A stretch of DNA of 64,000 bases from Labedella populi (GCF_004078655.1 NZ_RZNC01000001.1:1054001-1118000); one strand, 5' to 3'; counted from the stretch's first letter, positions 36,905 through 46,007 are shown. Numbers and translations: made by a program. The notes: generated from the letters alone by a model not told the origin.

Positions 36905-37581
36905 GCCCCGATGTCGCGCACGGTGACGTCCTGAGCGCCGAGACCGTGACGGGTGAGCCGGAGCGTGAGGTCCTCAGCTGGGACGCATTCGGCGAGGCTG
37001 CGCGGGACCTCGCCCGCGCGGTGCGTCGGAGCGGCTTCGCCCCGGACCTCGTCGTCGCGATCGCGCGCGGCGGTCTTCCGCTCGCCGGCGCCATCTCCTA
37101 CGCGCTCGGCACGAAGATGTGCGGATCGATCAACGTCGAGTTCTACACCGACGTCGACGAGACGCTCCCCGAGCCCGTGCTGCTGCCCCCGATGCTCGAC
37201 GCACCGGCCCTCGGCGGCAAGAGGGTGCTGCTCGCGGACGACGTGTCGGATTCCGGGCGCACGCTCGCACTCGTCGTCGACCTGCTCGCGAGCTACGGGG
37301 CCGACGTGCGCACGGTCGCCTTGTACACGAAGCCGCGCACCCTGCACGTGCCGGACTTCGAGTGGCGGAAGACGGACCGGTGGATCACGTTCCCGTGGTC
37401 GGCTCTCCCACCCGTGAGCATGGACGGCCGCGACGACGGCGACGATGAGGGCAGCCCGCGCGAGGGCAGCGCGAGCGACGACAGCACGAGCGACGACAGC
37501 GCGAGCGATGGCAGCGCGAGCGATGGCAGCACGACGGACAGCAGCACGACGGACAGCAGCAACGAGGGGACCACGGCATGA
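36901..37581 (+). CDS. Type I phosphoribosyltransferase with repetitive acidic/serine tail
   Basis: A 226-residue protein. The core (residues 1-178) is a type I PRTase: [20 protein letters not shown], the PRPP loop [16 protein letters not shown], and [10 protein letters not shown] at the end, closest to the xanthine/hypoxanthine (Gpt, XPRT-like) group. The last 45 residues, Ser/Asp/Thr/Gly only, are encoded by 15-bp tandem repeats (37468-37572) and should be disordered. The gene starts with GTG overlapping the SDR stop and ends by overlapping the next ATG. Confidence 0.88.
   Translation: MSPDVAHGDVLSAETVTGEPEREVLSWDAFGEAARDLARAVRRSGFAPDLVVAIARGGLPLAGAISYALGTKMCGSINVEFYTDVDETLPEPVLLPPMLDAPALGGKRVLLADDVSDSGRTLALVVDLLASYGADVRTVALYTKPRTLHVPDFEWRKTDRWITFPWSALPPVSMDGRDDGDDEGSPREGSASDDSTSDDSASDGSASDGSTTDSSTTDSSNEGTTA
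37468..37572. repeat. 15-bp tandem repeats coding the PRTase tail
   Basis: Seven 15-bp units of the type AGCGCGAGCGACGAC / AGCACGACGGACAGC follow each other in frame with five codons per unit. Confidence 0.85.
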
Positions 37582-38294
37582 GCATCCACCTGGTGGGCGG
37601 CGGGCAGCGCTTCGCGCACGACACGACGATCCTCTCCGCGTTCGTCGCGGAGGCCGCCGAGCGCGCCGAGGTCGCGACGGTGCCGCGCATCGGTGTCTTC
37701 CTCGTGACGGAGGACGACGGTCTCGAGTACGCGGCGCGCGTGGAGAGCGAGCTCGCCCTCGCGGGGCCGTGCGACGTCGTCGTGCGCTTGCGTGTCGAGG
37801 GCGGCCGCTACGAGCTCTCCGATCTCGCCGACCTCGACGCCGTCTACATCGGGGGTGGGCTCACCCCCGCCTATGCGACGGCGCTCGAACCACTCGTGGG
37901 AGAGTTGCGCCGCCTCGTCGCGAGCGGCATGCCGTACCTCGGCTTCTCGGCCGGGGCGGCGCTCGCCGCGGAGCAGGCCGTCGTCGGTGGCTGGAAGATC
38001 GGCGGCGTCGCCGTGAGCCCGGAGGAGACGAGCGAGGACCTCGACGAGGTCACCGTGCAGTCGGGGATCGGCCTCATCGACATCGCCGTGGACGTGCACG
38101 CCGCCCAGTGGGGCACGCTCGGCCGACTCGTGGCTGCGACGGAGGCCGGCCTCGTGTCCGGCGGGGTCGCGATCGACGAGAACACCGCGCTCGTCGTGTC
38201 CGAGTCGGGGCTCACCGTCGTCGGTACGGGCAGCGTCTGGCAGGTCACGACGGACGACGCCGGGGTGCGGGTCTCGACCGTCGCGGCGTCGTGA
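37578..38294 (+). CDS. Peptidase S51/cyanophycinase-like protein
   Basis: A 238-residue protein of the type 1 glutamine amidotransferase-like fold, peptidase S51 group (dipeptidase E, cyanophycinase). The nucleophile elbow is [13 protein letters not shown] (Ser), preceded by [12 protein letters not shown]; a His in [12 protein letters not shown] fits the catalytic histidine. Substrate unknown. It overlaps the PRTase stop (ATGA) and its own stop overlaps the ung start (GTGA), so it belongs to a four-gene translationally coupled chain. Confidence 0.83.
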   Translation: MSIHLVGGGQRFAHDTTILSAFVAEAAERAEVATVPRIGVFLVTEDDGLEYAARVESELALAGPCDVVVRLRVEGGRYELSDLADLDAVYIGGGLTPAYATALEPLVGELRRLVASGMPYLGFSAGAALAAEQAVVGGWKIGGVAVSPEETSEDLDEVTVQSGIGLIDIAVDVHAAQWGTLGRLVAATEAGLVSGGVAIDENTALVVSESGLTVVGTGSVWQVTTDDAGVRVSTVAAS

Positions 38295-39019
38295 CGGGAG
38301 GGCGTTCGCTCGCGCAACTCGCCGCCGCCGGTCTGATCGACCCCGAGTGGGCCGACGCGCTCGGGCCGGTCGCCGAGCGGATCTCGGCGATGGGCGAGTT
38401 CCTCCGCACCGAGCATGCCGCCGGTCACGCGACTCTTCCCGCCGGTGAACACGTGCTGCGGGCGTTCTCGTATCCGCTGTCGCGCGTGAAGGTGCTCATC
38501 GTGGGCCAGGACCCGTACCCGACGACCGGGCACCCCATCGGTCTCTCGTTCGCGGTCGACGCGCACGTGCGGCCGTTGCCGCGCAGCCTCTCGAACATCT
38601 ACCGCGAGCTGCACGACGACCTCGGCATCGCGCCCGCGCCGACCGGCGACCTCACGCCGTGGGCCGAGCACGGCGTCATGCTGCTCAACCGGGTCCTCAC
38701 CGTGCGACCGGGCGAACCCGCCTCGCACCGTGGCAAGGGCTGGGAGGCGGTGACGGATCACGCGATCCGGACGCTCGTCGCGCGGGACGCCCCGCTCGTC
38801 GCGATCCTGTGGGGGAAGGACGCGCAGAGCCTCACCCCGCTGCTCGGGTCGACGCCGATCGTGGCGTCCGCACACCCGAGTCCGCTGTCCGCGTCGCGCG
38901 GCTTCTTCGGATCGAAGCCGTTCTCCCGCGTCAACGAGCGCCTCGTGGCCGCGGGCGCCGAGCCCGTCAACTGGTGCCTGCACCCGTCGTCGGGGCACCC
39001 GTCGTCGGTCGGGCATTAG
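38291..39019 (+). CDS. ung: Uracil-DNA glycosylase
   Basis: A 242-residue family 1 UDG that removes uracil from DNA. The water-activating motif [20 protein letters not shown] and the leucine loop [18 protein letters not shown] are both intact, with [13 protein letters not shown] between them. GTG 38291 overlaps the preceding stop. The -10 box of the next gene lies across its own stop codon (TAG 39017-39019). Confidence 0.96.
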   Translation: MTGGRSLAQLAAAGLIDPEWADALGPVAERISAMGEFLRTEHAAGHATLPAGEHVLRAFSYPLSRVKVLIVGQDPYPTTGHPIGLSFAVDAHVRPLPRSLSNIYRELHDDLGIAPAPTGDLTPWAEHGVMLLNRVLTVRPGEPASHRGKGWEAVTDHAIRTLVARDAPLVAILWGKDAQSLTPLLGSTPIVASAHPSPLSASRGFFGSKPFSRVNERLVAAGAEPVNWCLHPSSGHPSSVGH

Positions 39020-39022
39020 GCT
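39017..39022 (+). promoter_or_regulatory. -10 box of leaderless GNAT gene
   Basis: TAGGCT ends 7 nt before GTG 39030 and includes the ung stop codon. Confidence 0.6.
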
Positions 39023-39029
39023 TGTCCCC

Positions 39030-39608
39030 GTGCTGGAAGAGGAATACCTGCAGCCGCGGAAGCTGCCGCCGCATCTGCGGAAGATGCCCGCGCCGGAGCC
39101 GACGTTCGAGTTCAGCATCCGCGACGCCGAGCCCGGCGATCTGCCGTACATCCGCGAGATCTACAACTACTACGTGACGAACAGCTCGGTCACCTTCGAC
39201 GAGGACCGCATGAGCCTCGCGAAGTGGAAGTCGAAGTTCGCGCACCTGCAGAAGCAGGGCATGCCGTTCATCGTCGCCGTGTCGCCCTCCGGTCAGGTGC
39301 TCGGCTACGCGCTCGTCCAGCCGTGGAAGGAGAAGCGGGCCTACCGTTTCACCGTCGAGAACAGCATCTACCTCGGTGCCGCCGCGACGGGGAAGGGGCT
39401 CGGGCGCGCGCTCCTCGGCGAGCTCATCGAGCGGTCGAAGGCCGCCGGCCTCAAGGAGATCCTCGCCGTCATCAGCGACAAGGGCGCCGAGGCGTCGCTC
39501 GCCCTGCACGAGAAGTTCGGTTTCACAGAGATCGGCCGAATGGGTCGCGTGGGCTTCAAGTTCGACCGCTGGCTCGGCACCGTTCTCCTCCAACTCTCCC
39601 TGAAGTAG
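39030..39608 (+). CDS. GNAT N-acetyltransferase, Pat/YncA-like
   Basis: A 192-residue acetyltransferase. The N-terminal 30 residues are Pro/Glu-rich; then the GNAT fold has FSIRDAEPGDLPYIREIYN, AYALVQPWKEKRAYRFTVENSI split by strand 4-5, and the acetyl-CoA loop GKGLGRALLGELIE. The run YRFTVENSIYLG and the final KFGFTEIGRMGRVGFKFDRW are typical of phosphinothricin- and methionine-sulfone-acetylating enzymes (Pat, MnaT). Substrate is unverified. Confidence 0.88.
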   Translation: MLEEEYLQPRKLPPHLRKMPAPEPTFEFSIRDAEPGDLPYIREIYNYYVTNSSVTFDEDRMSLAKWKSKFAHLQKQGMPFIVAVSPSGQVLGYALVQPWKEKRAYRFTVENSIYLGAAATGKGLGRALLGELIERSKAAGLKEILAVISDKGAEASLALHEKFGFTEIGRMGRVGFKFDRWLGTVLLQLSLK

Positions 39609-39635
39609 CCCGGGAGGAGCGGCCGTCCACCGCAA

Positions 39636-39641
39636 TAGGCT
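39636..39641 (+). promoter_or_regulatory. -10 box of leaderless amidase gene
   Basis: TAGGCT ends 7 nt before ATG 39649. Confidence 0.6.
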
Positions 39642-39648
39642 GGAACCC

Positions 39649-41082
39649 ATGACCGAGACCGAGTGGGAGCGCTTCACCGCACTCGAACTGTGGACGCACC
39701 TGCAGCGCGGCCACATCTCGCCCGTCGAGCTGACGCAGTTCGTCGTCGAACGCGCGGAACTCGCGAATCGCGAACTCGGCGCGTTCGCGGCCCTCACTCC
39801 CGACGCGGCCCTGGCCCGCGCGCGCCACGTTCAGGACCACCAGCCGCGCACCGCCATCCTGTGGGGCCTGCCCCTCGCGGACAAGGACCTCACCGCTCGT
39901 GCCGGAACGCCCATCGCGTGGGGCTCGCGCGCCTTCCCCGGGACGATCTCCGAACGCTCCGACGCGATCGTCGACGTCCTCGACCGCGCCGGCGCCGTCA
40001 GCATCGGCAAGACGGCGACCCCCGAGTTCGGTCTCTACGGCTACACGGAACCCTTCGGCCGTCCGCCCGCCCGCAATCCGTGGGACCCGTCCCTCGGAGC
40101 CGGCGGGTCGAGCGGGGGAGCAGCGGCGGCCGTCGCCGCGCGCGTGCTCCCGTTCGCGCCGGCGAGCGACGGCGGTGGCTCCATCCGCATCCCGGCGGCG
40201 GCATGCGGTCTCGTGGGACTGAAGCCGTCGCGCGGTCGCGTGCCGTCGGGATCCGCTCTCGACGGCCTCGCGGGTCTCGCGGTGAAGGGACCGATCGCGC
40301 GCACCGTCACGGACGTCGCGCTCCTCTTCGACGCGATGCTCGACCGACGGAACGGCCGATTGCAGCACCCGTTCAGCGTCGGGGCCCCCGGCTTCGACGA
40401 CGGCGATTACCTCGGCGTCGCGAACCGCGGCGAGGGCCGCTTCACCCTCGGCCTCCTCACGAACAGTCCGTGGGACGACGACACGGAGATCAGCGTCTCG
40501 CCGGAGGCTCGCGCCGCGGTCGATGCCGCACTCGCCCAGTTCACGGCGATCGGCCACGCCGTCGAGGACGTGACGCTCGACCACGGCAACGTCTACCCGG
40601 CGGCCTTCCGCACGATCTGGCAGGTCTCCGCCGCGATGCTCCCCGTCGATGGTGACACGATCGGCCTGCTCGAACCCGTCACGCAAGAGCTCGTCGCCCG
40701 CGGTCGCCGCATCTCCGCTCGCACCCTCGCCGAGACGCTGTCACTGCTCGCGACGTTCGAGCGTCGCGTCATCGAACAGTTCGACCGTTTCGACGCCGTC
40801 ATCACGCCGACCCTCGCGCTCACGCCGCGTCGTATCGGCTGGCACGACGTCGCCGACCCCGACCGCAACTTCACGCAGCAGGTGCAGTACTCACCCTTCA
40901 CGTCGTTCGTGAACGCCGCGGGCCTTCCCGCGATCACCCTGCCCGTGTACGAGACACAGGAGGGCCTGCCGATGGGCGTGCAGCTCATCGGACGACCAGG
41001 CGGCGAGGACGTGCTCCTCTCGATCGGTGCGCAGTTGGAGCGGCGTCTGCACTGGCAGTACCGGCGCCCGTCGGTGTCATGA
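39649..41082 (+). CDS. Amidase signature enzyme
   Basis: A 477-residue hydrolase of the amidase signature family. The Ser-cisSer-Lys triad is visible with textbook spacing: Lys79 (ADKDLTA), Ser154 (AGGSSGGAAAAVAAR) and Ser178 (SDGGGSIRIPAAACG). The substrate is not predictable; relatives include GatA-like, 6-aminohexanoate-cyclic-dimer and indoleacetamide hydrolases. Not GatA itself, since no gatB/gatC are present. It overlaps the following zinc-finger gene (ATGA). Confidence 0.92.
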   Translation: MTETEWERFTALELWTHLQRGHISPVELTQFVVERAELANRELGAFAALTPDAALARARHVQDHQPRTAILWGLPLADKDLTARAGTPIAWGSRAFPGTISERSDAIVDVLDRAGAVSIGKTATPEFGLYGYTEPFGRPPARNPWDPSLGAGGSSGGAAAAVAARVLPFAPASDGGGSIRIPAAACGLVGLKPSRGRVPSGSALDGLAGLAVKGPIARTVTDVALLFDAMLDRRNGRLQHPFSVGAPGFDDGDYLGVANRGEGRFTLGLLTNSPWDDDTEISVSPEARAAVDAALAQFTAIGHAVEDVTLDHGNVYPAAFRTIWQVSAAMLPVDGDTIGLLEPVTQELVARGRRISARTLAETLSLLATFERRVIEQFDRFDAVITPTLALTPRRIGWHDVADPDRNFTQQVQYSPFTSFVNAAGLPAITLPVYETQEGLPMGVQLIGRPGGEDVLLSIGAQLERRLHWQYRRPSVS

Positions 41083-41450
41083 CCGGAACGTCGGGTGATC
41101 CGTCGCCCGTCGAGGCACTCGAAGCGCGTCGGACGCAGCTCCTCCGTGACGCCGGGGTCGCCGACGCGCGGCTCGCGGACATCCGGTCGACGCGTGCGAG
41201 CGGGTCGGACGACGACGAGCACGATCCCGAAGGCGAGACGCTCTCCGCGCAGTGGTCCCAAGCGGAGGGCCTGCGCGTGGGACTTGCGCAGGAGCTCGCG
41301 GAACTCGATCGGGCCCTCGAACGCGTCGCCGCCGGCACCTACGGAATCTGCGCGCGCTGCGGTCGTCCTATTGGGGACGAGCGCCTCGCCGCCCGCCCGA
41401 CGGCCGAGCTCTGCATCGCCTGCGCGCGCGCAGCAGAGGCGCGGCGGTAG
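41079..41450 (+). CDS. TraR/DksA-type zinc finger protein
   Basis: A 123-residue protein with an N-terminal coiled coil (EARRTQLLRDAG, LRVGLAQELAELDRALERV) and a four-cysteine zinc finger (CARCGRP, then CIAC, 17 residues apart). This is the DksA/TraR organisation, although the tip of the coiled coil lacks the usual DXXDXA acid motif. It may bind RNA polymerase; in actinobacteria such proteins are often of unknown role. ATG 41079 overlaps the amidase stop. Confidence 0.88.
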   Translation: MTGTSGDPSPVEALEARRTQLLRDAGVADARLADIRSTRASGSDDDEHDPEGETLSAQWSQAEGLRVGLAQELAELDRALERVAAGTYGICARCGRPIGDERLAARPTAELCIACARAAEARR

Positions 41451-41512
41451 CGGCGCCATCCCCAACACGGGGGGCATCACATCTGGGCGGGTGACGGCTT
41501 TTCTACCGGAAC

Positions 41513-41564
41513 GGGGCACAGACGCCCTCTTGGATGTGCCCCTACCGTGTGGTTTCTGTGCCCC
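41513..41564. repeat. Inverted/direct 8-mer cluster left of the RHS remnant
   Basis: GGGGCACA (41513-41520) pairs with TGTGCCCC (41535-41542), which recurs at 41557-41564. It marks the left edge of the RHS debris and could be a mobile-element end or a terminator; neither is proven. Confidence 0.45.
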
Positions 41565-41576
41565 AGCAATGGTTGA

Positions 41577-42524
41577 CCGCACGATCGGACGTGGCCTCGC
41601 CTCGACCCGGTCTACGACCGGCTCGGTCGCATCACCGAGACATCGACCACCGCACCCAATGGCGGTTCACGGACGCAGTCGTTCGAGTACGACGCAGACG
41701 GGAAGACCGGGAGGGTTCTTCTCGATGGGAAGCCGATCGCTGACCCCTCGTACACGGCGGGCGAGGTGACCGGTGTGGTCTTCCCGGGTGGGGCGGATGA
41801 CGCCGGGAACGGGGTGTCGCTCACGAATGTGACGCGGAACGAGTCGGGTGCGTCGACGGGTGTGACGTGGGCGTTCCCGAACGGGCAGGCGGCTGTGCGG
41901 GATGCGGTGGTGCGGTCGCAGTCGGGTCGGATCGTGGCGAACACGATTACGGATGGCAGCGTTTCCGAGACGACGGCGTACACGTACGACGGTGCGGGTC
42001 GGCTCCTGACCGCGACCGGTGGTGTCGTGGATGCGTCGTACTCGTTCGCGAAGACGGGTGGTTGCGGTGCGGCGCCGACGGCGGGGGCGAACGGTAACCG
42101 GACCTCTTCGGTGGTGAACGGTGTGTCGACGACGTACTGCTACGACAATGCGGACCGGTTGACCTCGACGACGGTGACGGGCGCTCCCGCAGGCGCGACG
42201 GCTGTGAGCTCATCTCTCGCCTCGATCGGGTACGACGCGCACGGCAACACGGTGACCCTCGCGGATCAGTCACTCGTCTATGACGTGGCGGATCGTCACG
42301 TCGAGACGAACCTCGCTGACGGGACGAGCATCCGGTACACGCGTGATGCGTCGGATCGGATCGTGGAGCGTCGGGTGTCGAAGGCGAACACGCCGGACGT
42401 TGTGACCCGCTTCGGTTTCAGTGGCGCCTCCGACAGTCCCGACCTGGTGTTGGACGGTGACGGCGCCGTGATCGAGCGCAATTTGCAACTGTCGCGGCAC
42501 TGCGGTCCATTTGGTCGCGACTGA
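41577..42524 (+). pseudogene. RHS/YD-repeat protein fragment
   Basis: A headless remnant of an RHS-family polymorphic toxin or cell-wall-associated protein. Translation from 41577 has no acceptable start, then shows YD-repeat units: VYDRLGRITETS, FEYDADGKTGR, YTYDGAGRLLTATG, YCYDNADRLTSTT, IGYDAHGNTVTLAD and ADGTSIRYTRDASDRIVERR. The RHS signal ends near LDGDGAVIERN (about 42480), after which 15 unrelated codons lead to a stop at 42522. Complete RHS proteins are over 1000 residues with a signal peptide and a conserved core; none of that is here. GTG 41766 could start a 252-residue product, but a functional gene is unlikely. Confidence 0.8.
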
Positions 42525-42706
42525 CCAAGCCCTGGGAAGAGGTTGACCTCGTGGCTTTCGCCTGGGGGGACCTACCTGAATACACGGCGTTTCGCCCGTG
42601 GGAGCCGCCATTCATTGGCGCCGATGGGAAGACCATTGACCCCCTGATCAAGCTCGATGCCCTCCTCGATGAGAAAAGACGGACACTCTTCACACGTGAT
42701 CGATGA
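42482..42706 (+). pseudogene. C-terminal fragment of an unrecognised protein
   Basis: Directly after the RHS signal ends, a second frame runs open to TGA 42704-42706 and reads like real protein (TVAALRSIWSRLTKPWEEVD, then VAFAWGDLPEYTAFRPW, ending IKLDALLDEKRRTLFTRDR). It lacks a plausible start except GTG 42551. I do not recognise it. It may be the tail of a toxin or immunity gene cut by the same event that truncated the RHS gene. GC content is lower than in the neighbours. Confidence 0.5.
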
Positions 42707-42902
42707 GGAGCGCCGACCTGTCTACTGGCTCTTCGCGGAGTTCTCTGAGGATTGGGGTCTGTCGTTCTGGCGCACCGACGCGGTCGCGATGCGCGAGGCC
42801 GTCGAACCAGCGCTTGAGCGCTACCGGTCAACCCCGGACGCGGGCGCGACGATTCTGCGAAGCTCGGATGACACGACCGACGACTCGAGGGAGCTCACAT
42901 GA
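42696..42902 (+). CDS. Small unrecognised protein after the RHS remnant
   Basis: A 68-residue protein starting at GTG 42696, which overlaps the end of the preceding fragment by 11 nt, and ending in an ATGA overlap with the next gene. The sequence is aromatic and acidic (RRPVYWLFAEFSEDWGLSFW, then VAMREAVEPALERYRS), with no known motif. Compact aromatic-rich acidic proteins of this size downstream of RHS genes are often immunity proteins; that is only an inference. A longer version from ATG 42657 is possible. Confidence 0.5.
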   Translation: MIDEERRPVYWLFAEFSEDWGLSFWRTDAVAMREAVEPALERYRSTPDAGATILRSSDDTTDDSRELT

Positions 42903-43216
42903 TCGACCGCGACGCGCTCGCCGACATCGCCGCCGAGACCATCACCGCCGTCGACCCGGATGGGGCGGGCCGCTCGAGCGACGAGTACCGCGAGATCGCG
43001 GGCGGCCTCGCCGACCGTGTCCAGGCCGGGCTGTCGCAGCAGGAGCTCGTCGAGTGGCTGAACGGGGTCCTCCCCGGCGACGAGGGCTCCCGCGACGCCG
43101 ACGCGCAGACGATCGCGAGCGCCGTGGTCGAGCAGCTCGCCGACGTCTCCACGTCGCCGCTGCTCGAGCAGCCGGGGGATACTGAGAACACCGACGGGCC
43201 TACGCGACCGGGATAG
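42899..43216 (+). CDS. Acidic hypothetical protein, coupled to the small upstream gene
   Basis: A 105-residue acidic helical protein (DRDALADIAAETITAV, GLADRVQAGLSQQELVEWLN, ADAQTIASAVVEQLADVS) with a disordered tail. No family recognised. ATG 42899 overlaps the upstream stop (ATGA), which suggests that the two small genes are expressed together. Codon use is chromosomal in character (GC-rich third positions), unlike the RHS fragment. Confidence 0.6.
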   Translation: MIDRDALADIAAETITAVDPDGAGRSSDEYREIAGGLADRVQAGLSQQELVEWLNGVLPGDEGSRDADAQTIASAVVEQLADVSTSPLLEQPGDTENTDGPTRPG

Positions 43217-43322
43217 CGGCTCCCGATTCACGGCAGCGGGCGAGGGCTTTGCCTCGGCGCCGCACCGCGGCGTGACGAGTGGGCCCTGCTGGCAGTGGCC
43301 GAGAACCGAGGGGAGGGCGCGA

Positions 43323-43622
43323 GTGAGTGACGACATGACGCCCGGAACCGAGGGATCGCGCGGACCGCTGCGGCGGGACCGCCGGGCGGCCCGCGACGAT
43401 GGCCGGTCTCGTCGCGGACTGCGGGCGGTGCCGCTCCTGCTCGCGAGCGTCGCGTTCGAGATCGTGGGCGAGATCGTCTTCGCCGCGCTCATCGCATTGG
43501 TCTCGTTCCTCGTGTACGGGGAGGTCCGGTGGCTGTTCGTGGCTGCGGTGTGGCTTGCGGTCAACGCCGTGCTTCTGCTTCTCGCACTGATCGTCTGGCT
43601 GCGCGGGAGAAGGCGGCGATAA
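43323..43622 (+). CDS. Small two-span membrane protein
   Basis: A 99-residue protein. The N-terminal 35 residues are polar and Arg-rich; then two hydrophobic segments (PLLLASVAFEIVGEIVFAAL and WLFVAAVWLAVNAVLLLLAL) and a basic end RGRRRR. GTG 43323 is chosen because GGGAGGG lies just upstream; ATG 43335 is an alternative. The function is unknown. A small hairpin (43655-43673, GTCCGG/CCGGAC) follows the stop. Confidence 0.65.
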   Translation: MSDDMTPGTEGSRGPLRRDRRAARDDGRSRRGLRAVPLLLASVAFEIVGEIVFAALIALVSFLVYGEVRWLFVAAVWLAVNAVLLLLALIVWLRGRRRR

Positions 43623-43740
43623 CTCCGATCGACGGTATCTCGAGGAGAACACCGTCCGGAACAGAACCGGACTCGGATCGGGTATTTGTCTCGATCCGAT
43701 CGCAGGAACGAATGTCGGTGGTGTGGTGTTCACTGTTCCT

Positions 43741-45156
43741 ATGACCAACTTCCGGCAGACACTCGTGGCGATGGGCGCAGACGTGCGCGCCACTCTCGGC
43801 GAGGTCTCGATCGGTGGGGCGTCGGACAGCGAGCTCATGGCGTGCATCGGCGAGCTCGAGGCGGTCGGGCGTCTGCTCGACGGCGCCCGGCTCGCGTATG
43901 CGGCGGAGTTCGACCGGCGTGCCGCACTCGACGGGGATCTCGTCGTCGCACAGGGTGGCCGCAGTGCCGTCGACTCCGTCGCGAAACTGGCGAGCATCTC
44001 CGAGAGCGCCGCCAAGCGGCGCATCGTTCTCGGACACGCGCTCGCGTCATCCGTCTCGTTCTCGGGGGAGACGATTCCGCCCCGATTCGAGTCGGTCGCC
44101 GACGCCGTGCGCGACGGCCGGCTGGGCATCGAGGCAGCCGGGCTCATCGTGACGCAGTTGTCCAAGGTGTCGCCGCGCGTCGACGACGCGGTGCTGCGCG
44201 CCGCGGAGGCGTCCCTCGTCGAGCTCGCGACGGGAGACGGCACGGCCCCACCACTCGCCGTCGACCTCGTCGCCGACCAGGTCGCCCTGTTCGTCGCCCG
44301 GATCGATCCTGACGGCGTGCGACCGCGCGAGGAACGCGCGCGTCAGAACCGCGCCCTCACGTTCGGCCGCGTGACCGCCGACGGCCTCACGACCATCCGC
44401 GGCGCCCTCATGCCGGTGACCGCGGCGCAGCTCCGGCGGCTCTGCGATGCACACATCCGGGCGGCCGGTCCACAGTTCCTCGATCCCGATGGCCTCAGCG
44501 AGGCGGAGCGGGAACAGCTCGACAGGGAAGCGGCGGCCGACCGCGCCGACACCCGCAGCCGCGCACAGAAACGGCACGACGTGCTCGGTTCCATCCTCGA
44601 CGCCGCCGCGCGAGTCGCCGACGCGCCGCACCTCGCGGGAGCGCCGCCTGCCGTCATCATCACCGTTGCGGCGGCGGTACTCGAGGAGGGCCGCGGTGCC
44701 GGCTTCCTCGACGGGACGCGCACGCCCGTGTCGGAAGAGACGGTCGAGCACCTCGCCGACACCGGAGGCGTGCAGCCCGTCACGCTCACTCCGGGCGGGG
44801 CGATCCTCTCCCTCGGTTCCGTCCAGCGCTGCTTCACCCCGATGCAGCGTCGCGCCATCATCGCCCGCGACGGCGGCTGCATCATCCCCGGCTGCCCCAT
44901 CCCGGCCGGATGGAGCGAAGTGCACCATGTCATTCCTCACCGCGACGGCGGCGCGACGCACGTCGACAACGGCGTGCTCCTCTGCTGGTGGCACCACCGG
45001 GGCATCGACTCCGGGCCGTGGCGGCTGCAGATGCAGCGGGGTGTCCCGCACGTCCGCGGACCGGGCCACTATGAGTGGACCGTCGCGACGAAACGCCGCG
45101 CGAGCATCACCGAACTCCGCCCGCCCTCACGGTCGGAGCATCGACGAACGGGATGA
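43741..45156 (+). CDS. DUF222 protein with HNH endonuclease domain
   Basis: A 471-residue protein of the abundant actinobacterial DUF222/HNH (13E12-like) family. The DUF222 domain spans about residues 20-330 (SESAAKRRIVLGHALA, FGRVTADGLTTIRGALMP), and the HNH motif lies near residues 380-430: ARDGGCIIPGCPIPAG, WSEVHHVIPHRDGGATHVDN, LLCWWHHRGID. Relatives sit in multiple copies and are sometimes on mobile elements. The natural substrate is not established. It stands downstream of the RHS-derived patch, so it may be part of an accessory island. Confidence 0.88.
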   Translation: MTNFRQTLVAMGADVRATLGEVSIGGASDSELMACIGELEAVGRLLDGARLAYAAEFDRRAALDGDLVVAQGGRSAVDSVAKLASISESAAKRRIVLGHALASSVSFSGETIPPRFESVADAVRDGRLGIEAAGLIVTQLSKVSPRVDDAVLRAAEASLVELATGDGTAPPLAVDLVADQVALFVARIDPDGVRPREERARQNRALTFGRVTADGLTTIRGALMPVTAAQLRRLCDAHIRAAGPQFLDPDGLSEAEREQLDREAAADRADTRSRAQKRHDVLGSILDAAARVADAPHLAGAPPAVIITVAAAVLEEGRGAGFLDGTRTPVSEETVEHLADTGGVQPVTLTPGGAILSLGSVQRCFTPMQRRAIIARDGGCIIPGCPIPAGWSEVHHVIPHRDGGATHVDNGVLLCWWHHRGIDSGPWRLQMQRGVPHVRGPGHYEWTVATKRRASITELRPPSRSEHRRTG

Positions 45157-45221
45157 CCGAGGCGTCGCTGAGCCCGTCCGTGCAGCTCGCGTTCTCTGCG
45201 GCGTCTCTCGCGGCGGCGCGC

Positions 45222-46007
45222 TCAACCGAGGGTGGGCACCGAGGCGAGCAGGCGACGCGTGTACGGGTGCTGCGGGGCGGCGAGGACTTCGGCGGTCGCA
45301 CCCTCCTCGACGACCTCGCCCTCCGTCATCACGACGACGCGATCGCAGAGCCGGGCGACGACACCGATGTCGTGCGAGACGAGCACGAGTGTGAAGCCGA
45401 GATCCTGCTTGAGGGTCCCGATGAGATCGAGGATCGACGCGCGCACGGTCACGTCGAGTGCACTGAGCGGCTCGTCGCCCACGAGCAGCTTCGGGCGGTG
45501 CACGAGCGCCCGCGCGATCGCGACCCGCTGCCGCTGCCCGCCCGAGAGCTCGTGGGGGTAGCGGTCGCCGTACTCCGCGCCGAGGCCCAGGAGACCGAGC
45601 ATCTCGCGCACGCGGCTCCGGCGGTCACCGTCGATCCCGAGCGCGACGAGCGGCTCCGCGACGATCCGTCCCACCGTCATGCGCGGATCGAGCGACGCGT
45701 ACGGGTCCTGGAACACGACGCCCACCTCCCGGCGCAGCCAGCGCACCGACGAATCCGACCGACCTGAGACGACCTGCCCCTGGAACAGGACCTCGCCCGC
45801 CGTCGGAGTATCCAGAGCGGTGAGGAGCCGCACGAGCGTCGACTTGCCCGAGCCCGACTCGCCGATCACACCGACGGCCTCACCCGCGCCCACCGTCAGC
45901 GACGTCGGAGCGAGCGCGTGCGTCACCACGGGGCGGGTGAAGAGAGTGGCGCGCGGAAGCCTGTAGTCCCGGGCGACGCCGCGGAGCTCCACGAGGGGAG
46001 TGTTCAT
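45222..46007 (-). CDS. Oligopeptide ABC transporter ATPase (DppF/OppF-like)
   Basis: A 261-residue ATPase subunit. Walker A GESGSGKSTLVRLL, Q-loop VVFQDPYASLDPRMTV, signature ELSGGQRQRVAIARAL, Walker B LLVGDEPLSALDVTV and the H-loop VSHDIG are all complete. It lacks the C-terminal oligopeptide/cysteine-containing extension typical of DppF, ending HPYTRRLLASVPTLG. ATG 46007 overlaps the stop of the companion ATPase. It is the last gene of a five-gene operon. Confidence 0.93.
   Translation of the reverse strand: MNTPLVELRGVARDYRLPRATLFTRPVVTHALAPTSLTVGAGEAVGVIGESGSGKSTLVRLLTALDTPTAGEVLFQGQVVSGRSDSSVRWLRREVGVVFQDPYASLDPRMTVGRIVAEPLVALGIDGDRRSRVREMLGLLGLGAEYGDRYPHELSGGQRQRVAIARALVHRPKLLVGDEPLSALDVTVRASILDLIGTLKQDLGFTLVLVSHDIGVVARLCDRVVVMTEGEVVEEGATAEVLAAPQHPYTRRLLASVPTLG

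Noticed and set aside
42657-42902. ATG 42657 as start of the small gene after the RHS remnant
   Set aside because: It would overlap the preceding protein-like frame by 50 bases; GTG 42696 gives the usual small overlap. Not excluded.
43723-45156. DUF222/HNH protein as part of an intein or group II intron
   Set aside because: The full DUF222 domain precedes the HNH motif and no splicing motifs or intron RNA domains are visible; it is an ordinary member of the actinobacterial family.
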